Source: Endomychus coccineus (lineage: Eukaryota; Arthropoda; Insecta; Coleoptera; Endomychidae). From it: a stretch of 64,000 bases of DNA. How positions within the stretch are numbered: position 1 is the first letter of the stretch; the number at the start of each line of letters is the position of its first letter. Location: contig OY294069.1 in the NCBI GenBank assembly GCA_958510875.1, positions 161,013,111 through 161,077,110 on the forward strand, in the 5' to 3' direction. A program made the position numbers and the translations under genes. The notes below the pieces were generated by a model. That model had not been told where the DNA came from. It did no database searches and saw only the letters and a program-made list of their open reading frames with translations. Below are positions 34,526-46,784 of this stretch, piece after piece.

Positions 34526-35619
34526 AGTCCAGGCATTTAAGGAGGAAAATCGACGATTTTTGTCCGAATTTCGGCAAGTTCCGATTTTGGTCTATTCTTA
34601 TGTATTTTGACGCGGTGAACGCGATAATGTAGTTCAAATTTGGATTAACCCTTTGGTCGAAAAACTGACAATTTCTTGGACCAAAAATATGTCAATTTTT
34701 TGCGTTTTGAGAGAAAACTATGAGTTGTACGAAAAAATGTTTCATCGAAAGTTGTTGGAAAAATTAATACGCGATTTTTGGCTCCGGTTCAAAGTCGATT
34801 CGAGGTCGTGGGCCCAAGATAGGAGGACCCATTTCGTGTGTTTTCTAGCACATTGAAAAATTGAGTTTTTTTTTTTCATATTCTGTTTCGGTGGAAACTC
34901 TCTCATTTCCCTTTTTGGTATTTTGACGTACCTAATTTCTTGGCGCGAAAATCGGCCATTTTGAAAAATCTGTATTTTACGAATTTCATACGAAATACTT
35001 ATGTTATCGATCTAAAACCAAATTCATTCGAATCATTTTATTATTCTGCACCTAACATCCAAAATTGAAGCATTTTGATACGATGACAAAACTTTGGCGC
35101 CATTTTGAAAAGTTCACCGAAAAATCCAAATTTTTTGAGGTTATACATTTTTCACAGAATCCAGATTCTAGTTTTTATTAGAGATTTTCATAACGAGTAT
35201 TTTAAGCCTAAGCAGATCGATTTGACTTGAGTAGAAGTGGAGCTATCCTAATAAATGTGCTTGGGCCTCTAGAGGGCCTAATTTTGGGCCTATCGACAAA
35301 AACCTTGGATCAAACTACAGATAAATACATCGGCGTACGGCGATTCGTCCACAATTCCAAGATATCACGAATTTCAGCATGAAAAACTAGTGCGGAAGTT
35401 CATTTAGCGACAATAAACGAGCGTCGCGTCGGTACAATAGATTCCGCGCGCGAAATTATAGTTGTTTTAATATTTTAAAATGCACCCGAATGCTGATAAT
35501 CATTTTGTGTGAATGTGTGAGTGTATGTAGACGTATGAACGTGTATATGTGATATAAGAATGGACCAAAATTAGAACTTGCCGAAATACGGACAAAACAA
35601 TTCCTTAAATGTCTGGACT
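34526..35619. mobile_element. AGTCCAG-terminus DNA element, copy B
   Basis: The left end AGTCCAGGCATTTAAGGAGG at 34526 is mirrored at the right end, CCTTAAATGTCTGGACT ending at 35619. Inverted similarity extends about 75 bases (through the CGGCAAGTT and TTTGGTC blocks). Copy A lies at 2523-3825. No transposase is readable and no target duplication is clear. Confidence 0.75.
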
Positions 35620-38029
35620 ATCTCCTAATGTTAGATTTCACAATCTTTAGATCCCTTCAGTGAGTTGTATTAATTATTTTGGATGGAGCTGTGTTAATAC
35701 TTGTAATTTTTTTTGAAAAGCTAAATGAATCTGGAGAATCTGAAAATTAATGACAGAGGCCCATAACAATAAACCATTGGAATATTTTGGTCTAGAAACA
35801 GAAAGCTGTTCTTTGATATTTAACACGTTAGTGTGTAAAATATATGTAATGTTTAATGTTGAAGATGTTCATGACATCTTCAACAGATCACACTCACAAA
35901 ACCAAAAATTTTAAATAAAGTTCGTTATACACTGGAAATGAATATAACTTTTCTTGAATGAGAGTGAGAATATGAAAATTCCTTTGTCGCGTTGATTGGA
36001 CTATTGAACATTAAAATTGTAGCAGCGAAATGTTACCAAAACTTGAAGAGTTCATTGCAATCTACTGAAATTTCTATACATACCATTCATGATTCTAGTA
36101 CACTGATGAACAAATCTCGGCGCAATAATTAATACGAATGTTACCTGCAATTAACATCCAATTAAACAAGGAACTAAGCAACAAGGTGGAGGAAATCGTA
36201 TTTCTGGGGAAAGTTTCTGAACTCGGTAGAAACAGTGATATTTGTCTGTAAACGTGGGCTGTTCTTCCTCTTTGATATAGGTTGTAGAGAAATAATCTAA
36301 TAAGGTAACTCGATTACTAACTATTGCCTACCGCATTTTCTTCTAAATGAATTATCCCTTAGCACGAACTAGCTACTTGTAACTTGAATATGTCTTCGAA
36401 AAAACGTTCCACCTTATCACCCAACTATATTGGAAACAATTAGTTCCGAAATGGAGCTCATCAGTATTTAAATTACATCCACTCCAATGAAATTAACCAA
36501 TACGATAAGTGGATCTCGAAGAACTGCAGACCAATCTGAATGTTTAGCACATTTGCGTTTTTCATAGATACGAGCTGCCATCATCGTCAACTAATTTTGT
36601 GAATTGCATCACTTCCGTATATCTTTATTAAAACCATCATTAACTTATGTAACATGGTACTCTATTGATTAATCTCTATAAAACTTCACTCAAGGAATTT
36701 ATGTTATTCCTAATCCTCAATCTATTCATTTATTAATAGTGTGGCCATTTAATTTAGAGAACCATGACACGTTGGAGTTTGATTCCAATCATTGATTAGC
36801 CAGAACAAACGTGAAAAATATCATTGACACTTACCCTTTTCTTTTACAAAACACATAAGATTTTAACACACTGGAAGATAAGTGAAAGGAGTAAACGCTA
36901 ATATTAATCAGATAAACTCGTACTCAACAACAACAAAATAAATTTAATAATAAAAGATAACAATTAAATGATATTGATAATAATAAAAGAATGTATGATA
37001 ATTAAAGATAATAAAAGAATATTATAATTAACTTTATTACTAATAAGAATAAACAACTATCAAAATCTATACTCGTATAAAATACCTAGATAATCTAAAT
37101 TAACTAAAAGAGAAATAAAATTAAGATTATTGAATTGATACCCAACCAGGATGAACCTAGAGGATCGAAAATGAATGAAATGATTTGAAAGTATTATTGA
37201 ACTTAACTTGAATAAAAACTAAGAACAACAACTTTGATCAAAAATTTAAAACAACTCTGATTAAGCGAAATCCACCCTTCTTACCAAAAACACTCTGGAG
37301 AAACTAATAAGTTAAATTAATTGAAATTAAGTGTCACGTGATTTCTCAAGAGACTAATTCAAGCTAGAAAATATAACTGAAGGTTTTAGGCATTATCTCT
37401 AGTATTTGTAATGCGTCCTTTTTCTCAAGAACCAATCTACAATTCGGAAAAGGATCCCTGAATTGTTTGACCAAAAAGCAATAAGATTCCTCTCTTGAGG
37501 TTTTTGGTTCAGAATGTTCTCGGTGGGGATTCCTAATTCCATCTGTCCTTTTCTAAATATCACTAACTGATTTGAATGTACATAAGACATCTCCAGATGG
37601 TTAACATTAAGATTTAACATAAGCTACCCATTAGTTTCTCGTCCTATATTGGTTATTCATCTTGACAGGCTTATGATTTCCTTTATTACCAAACTTTTGT
37701 GAACTTATTGCAACCCTCTTAACCCTTTCACCTATGGTATCATATCACCCTGCTTGAAGCGAGTGTGAATCGTCTTATATTTATTTTAGAAACTCCTTTA
37801 TTTTCCTCAAGCTACATTTGTTATTGAAATCATCTGGCAACCCCTAGATGTTGTTTACTTTTAGATATTTTAATTTACTAAGAATGATTTTGTTTTTAAA
37901 TATTGGAAATAATCTTTACTAAACCCTTATTCTTTCTAAAACGTAAAACTTGCTACGTATTCCCGATCGCGCGTTTCATTGTTGACATTTTCTTGACGTT
38001 AACTTCGAGTCTTCTTGGGAAATATGGAT
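35620..38029. other. AT-rich intronic sequence
   Basis: No gene is supported. A 13-bp-stem hairpin (GTTGAAGATGT-TCATG-ACATCTTCAAC) lies near 35858-35886. The part 36900-37200 is strongly A-rich. The - strand open stretch at 37399-37620 has no recognised motif. Confidence 0.4.
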
Positions 38030-38310
38030 TGCCGCCACACCTGTGTCGCTTACTATCGAGTTTTCTGTGGCTATTAACGCTGTTGTTCCACAGGAATCTG
38101 TCTTGGCACCAACTTATTTTCTGCTTCATATCAACAATCTGTTGGAAGTACCCTCTTGTCCCGTCACAAAAACCTATATATTCTGTTTCAAGAGATATTT
38201 CATACCCCGGCAGCACCTCGTGATGTACAAATCACAGATCCGACTTGTCCTGGAGTACGGTTTATGATAACTTGGTTGAACTGTTTATATCCAGGTCTGG
38301 CTAAGGGTCG
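38030..38310 (+). pseudogene. Non-LTR reverse transcriptase fragment
   Basis: The frame reads FSVAINAVVPQESVLAPTYF and LLHINNLL, the RT GVPQGSxLAPxLFLLHINDLL block with QE in place of QG. After a frame change and a deletion it gives a KSQIRLVLEYG thumb-like block. The catalytic YADD box is not visible. Related to the scrap at 19740-19825. Confidence 0.65.
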
Positions 38311-38484
38311 CCATGTAATAGCCAGATTCTTGAGGGTTGTAGTTGGTGATAATTAAGTCTTGTTAAAACTTTGACATAGACTTGACTCCTTTGTCAATGC
38401 GTAGTATTGTGAATTGCATCATCAGTTGGACATCTGCTTTCCGGCAGATTCTAGGTTCGCCAAACACTGAGTGTGTTTTATTAT

Positions 38485-39620
38485 AGTCCAGTCAATAAAG
38501 CGGGGAAATCAACCGACTAAAAAAGTTTCTTATAGGAAGAGGGATCAAATTTTTTTTTTGTTGCCTCAGCTTCTATTAGCCCCCTAGGTCGTTCGTGACT
38601 AGCAAGCCAAGTGACTAGCCCCCCACAACACCCCCAAAACTCAAAATTAACGCTTTTTTCACCCCCAGTTTTTAAAAAAATTCCCCCTAGTAGGTCGACG
38701 AGGATGCACTAATCACTCAACCGGGTAATCTTGTACTCGAAAACGAATACGATTCAGATTACGAATACTATTAAAATAATATTGTTATATTTTTTGCATA
38801 TGTATACAACATTTATCATATACATTATAAACAATTGTATTAATTATAAAATAAGAAAAAAATTAATTACTGTAAAAATCTTTACTATTATATGTTACAC
38901 CTGTATAAATTTAATGAAATGAAAAAAAAATTTGATAAAAATATATATACAGCATATTATTATACTATTTTATAACAAAAAATGGAATGGAGTTTTCCTT
39001 TTCTGATTTCCTTGTTCTGATTACATTTAAAAAAAAAAATCTTAAACACAATTGTCCAATTTTCACTCTCCAGGTTGATTTTCCGGAAAACTGATAACAG
39101 ATTCGTGATCAGCGACCCGAAAAACCCTTATGATGACTTGCAACATGCTCATATAGCCTAAATTTGAAATTTTCTCATACCAGATTTTCCACAGTTTTCC
39201 GAATTTTTCCTGGATTTCTACTTCGTCACATCAAAAATATCATTATTCAACTTCAAGTGCGAGCTCAATTCGACAACGCTGCAAAAAGCACTCTGAAAAT
39301 AAACCAAATTTTCCGATTTTCCACTCCCCATGTGGATTTTTCGGAAAACTAATTTCGTGATTCGTGATCAGCGACCCCGACAACGTACTGGGGGGCATTT
39401 TTAGTCCTTAATTTTCATTTTTACTATAATTAGCAATTTTTTTTAAAACGGGTGGTGAAAAAAGGGTTAATTTTGAGTTTTGGGGGTGTTGGGGGGCTAG
39501 TCACTTCGCTTGCTAGTCACGAATGACCTAGGGGACTAATAGAAGCTGGGGTAAAAAAAAATTTTTTACTCCATCTTCCTATAAGAAACTTTTTTAGTTC
39601 CCCGCTTTGTTGACTGGACT
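38485..39620. mobile_element. TIR element with AGTCCAG ends and ~190-bp inverted repeats
   Basis: AGTCCAGTCAATAAAGCGGG at 38485 is mirrored by its complement ending at 39620. The inverted arms continue for about 190 bases through a CCTAGGTC block and a GGGGGCTAGTCAC block. Inside, a roughly 65-bp segment ending in GTGATCAGCGACC is present twice (about 39059-39125 and 39316-39381). There is no transposase and no clear target duplication. The termini resemble those of the element at 34526. Confidence 0.8.
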
Positions 39621-39669
39621 TTCATATCACTTTCGGAGACGGTTGATCAGTGACTTCACGTCTGCCTCG

Positions 39670-39717
39670 TCTCACTGACAAGCCCATGAGAAGGACGAAA
39701 CAGCTGTCTGAAACTAT
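39670..39717 (+). ncRNA. Degenerate hammerhead-like motif, third family
   Basis: The sequence has CTGACAA where the core should be CTGATGA, then a stem II-like GCCC-ATGAGAA-GGAC, then GAAA (39697-39700), then CAGCTG and TC. A short stem I (TCA with TGA) is possible. The G-to-A change in the core would abolish cleavage. The CAGCTGTC end is shared with the repeats at 50.1-50.4 kb. Confidence 0.5.
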
Positions 39718-41489
39718 AGGACTATTGCAACTGTTGAACCTGGTGGACTGAAACTTTTTTAGTATTTCACTATGCATTTTGATTCCTCGAAAGTAATCGA
39801 AAATCTGAAATCAACATTTGGACGTTTTATATTCGTGAACTTTTAAAACAAACGCCTATTTTGAAGGGATCGAAAAATGACAAAAACGTTGGACGTATCG
39901 GGCTGCAATGAGAATATGGTGGAAAATAAAATAAGTTTTGACCAAATGAATCATTTCTTGTTTAATTTTTCATGGAATTTCCGCCTTGCCCTCGGAAAAT
40001 ATAAAATTGATATATTCAGGGACTATCATCATAAAATGACGTAACACTGGAGTGGGTATTTGGGAACAATTGCAGAATAATTCTGACATTAATTTGTTTT
40101 GAAAAATTCGAGGTGTGACGGACCGGAAACGAACAAACACTCCTCGCAACAAGATTAAAGCGTATATTATTTATGAGTTTACCTTTACGCTACCTCTCCG
40201 GGCAAGAAACGATGGAAATTCAAATTTTATGACAGCTTTCGCTTCCATATGAATTTTACGAACTTCCTTGCCAGTTTACATGATGCCGAGATAAGCTTTA
40301 ATTAAAGCTTGTCAACAAGTTGAAAGCAAACCCTGAATGTAATAAAGTTGTTCCATGTTATTTACTTCTAGTCGATCAAGCTAAGCGATCTTTAAATCCT
40401 AACTGTGTTAATATTGTTCCCTTCAAACTTATTTCAACTGCAAACATTGGAAATCAACTGTAAGACGGTCGATATCTATGACCAATAGTGGAAGGCTTTT
40501 CGTTCGGTTCGTAATAAGCATCAAACAAATATTTTCCAAATAACATTCACTGTTAATTTTGTTCATATCATTCTATATCTTTTTATGAGTGGAAGAAGAT
40601 AATTTGTATCTCTATGTCTGATCTCAAGTAACTTGCAAAAACCATAGGATATTCTAGAGCAGGAGTCTCCAAACTATGGCCCGCGAGTCAAACCCGGCCC
40701 GCCAGTGTCATCAATCCGGCCCGCGACAGCTAATGGAATAATAATAACTCGGTTTTATTTACTTGCTAGGTAAAGTTAATGACAAGTATAATACGCAGAA
40801 AATTTAACTTAAGCATAATAACCATAGGCCTATTAACCTAAGGAGACGAAACATCTCATTCATAAAAATTCATTTGACTGCAATGATTACATGAAGTATG
40901 ACAAAGAAAACCAACGGACCTCTTTGTCGTCGAGTCATAATTACTCCTTATTGGCAACGCTGTAACTATGATTGAAAACTTGATACCACTTGTAAGGCAA
41001 CACCGCTTTGAAATAGCTACGAAAAATACGGAAGCTGTCAAATTGCATAGTACAGAACCAAGTCCTCATTCATGAAAGGTGTGCGGCGTTGTCGCTTTCT
41101 GAACAAAGGATGCAATGGAATGGAATAGTTCTATATTTAAAAATTTTAATATTCTATAATTCGATTGTATATTCCAAGGTTACCCTAAAATATGGAATAT
41201 TTTTCAGAGAAAACGACATTTCAACAGCTTTGCTTCTAATATAACGAATAAATAATGCTATGGACGTTTTTATAATAATAACAAATCTCAATCCGGAACA
41301 CAGAACAACTAATCCGGCAACAGCACATTCCATACGGCCATACTTGTATTATACAGCGGTCTGAGTGGCCCGAAATTTGGCAATGTCTGATCGTGTTTAA
41401 ATGTAAACAATTCTGTCTCCATAGGATACTAGGTCTATGATAATAACTAACAAATAATTGAAATGAATTCTACTAACATTATAACATAT

Positions 41490-42118
41490 AAACACATAAT
41501 AGTATATTAAAGAACGAGTTTCCTAAGACTCGTCTTAAAGCACGAATTCAAGTTTAAAAAACGAGTGGCGAAGCCACGAGTTCTTTTAAAGAATGAGTGC
41601 TTCAAGGTCTTAGGAAACGAGTTGTTTATACTATTTTTTGTAATTTGCCCTTTTTATGCCGTTTTTAAACAAAAATGTTTAATTTAGTCCATTTAGGGAT
41701 TTTTATGGTGGTTGGTAACATCTTAATTTTGAAAGTCAAAATTTGATTCAGTGGTTCTGTGATCGCTTTTGTTTCCGTAATTTTAGTTTCGTCTCTACTG
41801 GAAAGAGCAATAACACTAGAAAACGACTATTAGTACAAATATCTAAACCATATTGTGTATTAGCTGAAATCAATTCTTCCACTGGACACGTCGGCGTCGA
41901 TGACTTTCTCTTCTTGAGTTGTTGATGCTCGACACTGTCATTTAAACTGACATAATGATGACAAGATAATTCCGCATCAAGCTCGCCATCCTAAAAATGT
42001 AAAAAGTTCCGTGCTTTTTTTGGATATTAAGACACGGCAAGTGATGACGTTGCGTTCGTTAATGGGTCTATTAGAAAATCAAAATGGAGGCAAATTACAA
42101 AAACATATATCATATAAA
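41490..42118. mobile_element. Insertion in the hAT element with 13-bp target duplication
   Basis: CATTATAACATAT occurs on both sides (41477-41489 and 42119-42131). The insert begins with an inverted pair: AACGAGTTTCCTAAGACTCG near 41515 against CTTAGGAAACGAGTT near 41610-41625, centred on a hairpin ACGAGTGGCGAAGCCACGAGT. A second inverted motif, TTTGTAATTTGCC, is at 41637 and, complemented, near 42090. The coding stretch inside is not recognised. Confidence 0.65.
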
Positions 42119-42137
42119 CATTATAACATATGAAATA

Positions 42138-43750
42138 CTAATGCGATTTATGTAATTGTGATTTTCCACTGACAATAGTTTGTAGTTGTGGACCAATTTT
42201 ACTTGTACCAATTATGAAAAGAGATTTAATATGCTCATCGGTTAACTTAGATCTGTTAACATTATCTTTGTACTTCATTTTGGAGGATATTTTCTCACAC
42301 AAATAAGTAGTACCAAAAGCAGAGAACAGCACACTAGCAAATTTATGCCAATTTTCAAATAGTACCAGTGGAAGACTTATAAAATTCCAAAAAGATGAGT
42401 TTGGATATTTGTTCTTAATTATATCACCGCACTGTAAATCAATAATTTCCATTTGAAGTTCCGAGGCTATGGTTTCAATGTCAGTATCAAAAGGATTTTG
42501 ATTTCATTCGCAATGACATCAACGTCTGAGAAACGAGTCAAAATTTATCTTCAAATCAACCTAAGCTTCGATTGCAAAATCGACGGCAAACTCAGTAATG
42601 TGGCTGAATGTTCTAAAATGTGTCGAATTTTTTACGGAATTGTGATTGAAACAGTATTATTTTCTGCCGGAACGATTTGATATTAGAGTATAAATCAGGG
42701 AGAAGCTGGTTTTCTCCTTTCAATTTTAAATTCAGTTCGTTCAAGTTTTGTCAAATCGACATAGAATCCTAACTTCCACAGCCATGCGCTATTTTGTAAT
42801 TCGGTAAAAGGGCGATGCTTTTCATTCAAAAAAATTCGATCACTACTCGAAGTTCAAAAAAGCGCCGAAGGACTTTTCAGCAACTGAGCCAGCATACGCC
42901 AGTATGATATAGTAAGTCATTTTCTCCAATCTCTTCAACAAACTCGCGAAATTATCGGTGATTCAGCCCAGTGGTCTGATGAGATTAACAACTGAAATGA
43001 CTGGTAATAGAATTTCAGGCATATCCAAACATCTCCCGCACAAGGACTGTTGATGAAAGATACAATGTAAGACTAATGGTTTTGAACCACCATCACTTTC
43101 TACAGCCTTTGACACAAGAGCAACCACTCTTTTATTTTTCTCACACATGATTTTTCCTCCATCAGTTGTAATAGATTTCAAGTTTTTCCATGGAAGGTTA
43201 TTTTTATTAATGGCATTATCAACTCCCTTAAAAATATCTTCCCCATTAGTCGTGCCGTGAATACTATCAATATCAAGAAGTTCTTCATACCTTTCATACC
43301 TTTTATCTACTCCTCGAATAAAAATCAACACCTGAGCAGTTCTGACACATTTGTTAACTCATCCAAGGCCAGAGAAAACCATGTCCATTTTTGTCAGACA
43401 GTTGAGATGATATATTTTGTGCTTCTGCGATGTCTTCTACCCTCCGAGCCACGATGTTTGACTGACAGTTTTAAATAAATTTACCTCTTCAGGCACATTT
43501 CTTCGGCTACTGCAATTACACATTCTTTGATCATTTCTCCAACGGTGAATGGTTTGACACGTTTCGCAATTTCAAAAGCCACACGAAAGCTGGCACGAGT
43601 TGCAGCCTCTTGTTCAGTATTGAGTTTCGTCAACAAAGATTGCTGCGATTTCAATCCTCGCTTCAAAGCTTTAAATTTTTCTATCCGTAAACTTCCTGTA
43701 TATTTTTAGTAGTTTTGAAAATGTTTCGTTTCATAATGACGTTTAATGCT
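42138..43750 (-). pseudogene. hAT transposase (GTF2IRD2/ZBED type), broken
   Basis: Read right to left, the pieces give SIKRHYETKH (end of a BED zinc finger, about 43745), then GLKSQQSLLTKLNTEQEAAT and ASFRVAFEIAKRVKPFTVGE (43666-43481), then DIDSIHGTTNGEDIFKGVDN, ITTDGGKIM and LVLHCIFHQQSLCG (43331-42963; the last is the conserved HCxxHQExLCxK block), and finally FASVLFSAFGTTYLCEKISS and SKLTDEHIKSLF (42452-42138; the hAT C-terminal dimerisation region). Parts between the blocks carry stops and deletions. The order and motifs match the GTF2IRD2-like hAT family, and the copy cannot be functional. Confidence 0.88.
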
Positions 43751-43755
43751 ATTAT

Positions 43756-44935
43756 TGTTATTATTGCCAAAAACCAGGTCATTTAAAAGTAGATTGTTAT
43801 CGATTCAAAAGAGTTCAAGATCAGCAAAAGTCAGTTGGTACAGAATCAGCTAAATCTTTGATCGAGGGTAAAATTAGTAACAAAGAAAGTTACACGACAT
43901 TTAAAGCACAGGATCAGTCAGGCAGTGCGATTATCCGGGGTTGGTGCATAGATTCCGGAGCGACGAGCCATATGACAAATGACTGAAATTTTTTCTCATC
44001 GATTCGTAAAACCACTGCTACAGTTTTTCTCGCTGATGGTTCATCGGTGTCAGCAGCTGGAGTTGGAGAAGGCCTACTTCATTGCAATTTGCCAAAGGGA
44101 GGCAAACAAGTACAACTGAAAAATGTGCTGTATATTCCACAGTTGGATGATGGCCTAATTTCAGTCAAGCGCGTAACAGAACAGGGTTACCGAGTAATCT
44201 TTGAGAGGGACAAGTGTGGCATATACAAGGATCAGGAGATTATCGCAGAAGCAAGGAGCAACGGAAATTTATTCAGACTCGAAACCGTAATACCGACGAC
44301 AGTTAACTTAGCGAAAGAAGCGGTTTGTTTGCATCAGTGGCACCGTCGATTGGGCCACAGAGATCCAGTTGCGATAAAAAGATTGATCAATGAAAACTTA
44401 GCCACAGGAATCCAAGTATCTGCATGTTCGCAAGAGGTAGTTTGCGAAAATTGCTTGAAAGGGAAATTAACTCAGACTAAGTTTCCTGATAGCAATCGAA
44501 GAGAAGAGGCACCATTGAGACTAATTCACTCTGATTTGTGCGGACCGATGCAGACTTCAACGCCAAGTGGAAACAGATATTTCTTGACACTCATCGACGA
44601 TCATTCACGTTTTACTGTAGTGAGACTGATCAAGTCCAAGGATGAGGTGGCAGGGGTTGTTCGAGAATATATTGCGCAGATGTCAACGAGATTTGAAAGG
44701 AAACCCATTGCCATTCGGACAGATAATGGTAAAGAGTATGTTTCTCAGGAGCTGAGGGATTTTCTGAAGAAAGAGGGTATACAGCATCAGGTCACCGTTC
44801 CTTATACTCCGCAACAGAATGGAGTTGCAGAGAGGAAAAACAGATCATTGACAGAATCTGCTAAATGCATGCTGCTGGACGCAGGACTTCACAATCGTTT
44901 GGATCAGCAGATCGGTGCGCATAATGGAAAAAGGT
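43756..44935 (+). pseudogene. copia gag end, protease and integrase (truncated)
   Basis: The left edge encodes a complete CCHC zinc knuckle (CYYCQKPGHLKVDC, 43756-43797). A protease block follows (WCIDSGATSHMTND, near 43946-43987), then a stop. From 44047 the frame is open: an LHQWHRRLGHRD integrase zinc-finger region with CENCLKGKLTQ, then the catalytic core LIHSDLCGPM, FLTLIDDHSRF, RTDNGKEYVSQELRDFL, HQVTVPYTPQQNGVAERKNR (Asp, Asp and Glu all present). After MLLDAGLHNRL the sequence jumps: the rest of integrase and the N-terminus before RT are deleted near 44900. Confidence 0.9.
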
Positions 44936-46758
44936 ACCGAACATCCAGTTTTGGTAGGCAGTACATATACCGAAGGGGTAATTGACATCATTCCACATTC
45001 TGCAGCTACAATGGAAGGTGTTCAAGTTGATATGAGTGAAGCCGACGAAGATACACAGAATTCCGGAGAAGAAGTAACAGGGCACAGTTCTGATAAGTAT
45101 GACGATGCACCAGAGAGTTCAGAAGTACAGATACGAGTTTCGAAACGAAGTAACAAGAATGTACCTCCAGTGAGACTTACATACAAGGTGCATGCGGACC
45201 ATGTCAGGGAGCCGAAGTCGTGGAACGAAATGTTGCAGATGACACAACGTGAACAAAGTTTATGGTTTGCTGCAGCAGAACAGGAAATATTATCTCTCAA
45301 TCAGTATAGAGTATGGGAATTGGCGGCACTGCCACCAGGAAAGAAATCCATTTCTTGTAAGTGGGTGTTCAAAGCGAAGTTGGACGGCAATGGTCATATC
45401 CACACTTATAAGGCTCGCTTGGTAGCCAGAGGTTTTTCGCAGATTTTCGGAGAAGATTACGACGAAACGTTCGCCCCAGTTGTTAAACATGAGACTATTC
45501 GAGTATTGTTCGTCATAGCTGCACTGAGAAGTCTTTATGTTCGACAACTGGATGTCAAAAGTGCATATCTCAACGCTGAGCTGATTGAAGATATATATAT
45601 ATGGAGCAACCACAGGGTTTCGAGGAACCTGGTCAGGAAAATAAAGTGCTGAAATTGCGAAAAAGCTTGTATAGTTTGAAGCAATCTGCTCGCGTTTGGA
45701 ATAAGAGAGCAAGAGAAGTTTTCTTAGAGCTTGGATTTCAACAGGGGAATGCAGACCAATGTCTCTATTCGAGGAAGGAAAACGATGGAAGCATTACTTA
45801 CGTTCTCTTGTATGTAAATGATGTTCTGGTGGCTGGTAAATCTGAAGAATCAACCGAGAAAGTTAGCAGAAAATTGCAGGATTATTTCGACATTAAGGAC
45901 TTAGGTTGTGTTAGTCATTATTTGGGAATTCAAGTCGAACGTCAAGCAGATGGTTCATTTCTGCTCAATCAAAGAACAAAAATTACAAAAATGTTGGAGA
46001 ACTACGGTTTAACGGAACCGAAACCTGCAGCTACTCCGATGGAAACTAGTTTTATGTCTGCAGAAACGAGTACCAGTACAGAGTTAGGAAACAACACGTC
46101 GTATAGAAAAGCAATAGGATCATTGTTGTATATTGCTACAGTGTCTAGACCAGACATTGCGGTTGCAGTTAGTCTACTCAGTCGTCGTGTAGAGAAACCT
46201 ACCCAACAAGACTGGAACGCTGTAAAGCGAGTGATGCGGTATCTCGCATCCACAGTTGATAAGAAACTTCGTTTATCCTCGAATGGAAGTTTAGAATTGA
46301 AATGTTTCGCAGATGCAGATTGGGCTGGGGACAGGACTGATCGAAAGTGTACAAGTGGTTATGTCTTCTTGCTTGGAGAAGGAGCAGTAGCCTGGTCAAG
46401 TAGAAAACAAGCGTCAGTTGCCATGTCTTCCACCGAGGCGGAGTACGTTGCTGCGTCGTTTGCTAGTAGGGAGTTGTTGTGGATCAGACAGCTGCTCGTG
46501 GACATGTATATTTCAGTTGACGGTCCAACAACTATATACGAAGACAATCAAGGGTGTATTCGATTGATTGAATCGAGTAATTCAGGAGCTCGAACCAAGC
46601 ATATTGATGTATGTTATCATCAAATTCGAGATCTACGTGAGAAGGGGATTATCGATGTGCTGTACTGTCCATCTAGCGACATGTTAGCTGATCTATTCAC
46701 GAAGCCGCTAGCCAGAGAACCATTCCGAAGGATGTTGATCCTATTGGGACTACAATGA
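44915..46758 (+). pseudogene. copia reverse transcriptase and RNase H, frameshifted
   Basis: The frame from 44915 carries the linker and early RT: SISCKWVFKAKLDGNGHIHT, YKARLVARGFSQIFGEDYDE-TFAPVV, VRQLDVKSAYLNAELIEDIY. A slip in the (TA)n run near 45590-45600 moves the reading to the next frame, which continues EQPQGFEEPG, LRKSLYSLKQSARVWN and YVLLYVNDVLVAG. The catalytic YVDD box is YVND here, a change expected to cripple polymerisation. RNase H follows with FADADWAGDRTDRKCTSGY and SSTEAEYVAASFASRELLW, then TKHIDVCYHQIR and DLFTKPLA. The last stop is at 46758. Confidence 0.92.
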
Positions 46759-46784
46759 TTAGAACCTGCGACAGCGAGAAGGGG

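Larger units (their letters stand above)
40670..43750 (-). mobile_element. GTF2IRD2-like hAT element, one end lost
   Basis: The left end CAGGAGTCTCCAAACTATGG followed by GCCCGCGAGTC, at 40670, is the typical terminus of this hAT group. Its transposase runs on the - strand from about 43750 to 42138. The other terminus is missing: the sequence changes directly into a copia element near 43750. A 629-bp insertion sits at 41490-42118. Confidence 0.8.

Noticed and set aside
35858..35886. A 13-bp-stem hairpin.
   Set aside because: A single short hairpin in AT-rich intron sequence with no U-tract, conserved partner or transcript evidence; not enough to call a regulatory element.
38400..38450. A CTGATGA on the - strand (complement of TCATCAG) considered as another hammerhead.
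   Set aside because: No GAAA or stem II pairing follows it within the allowed distance.
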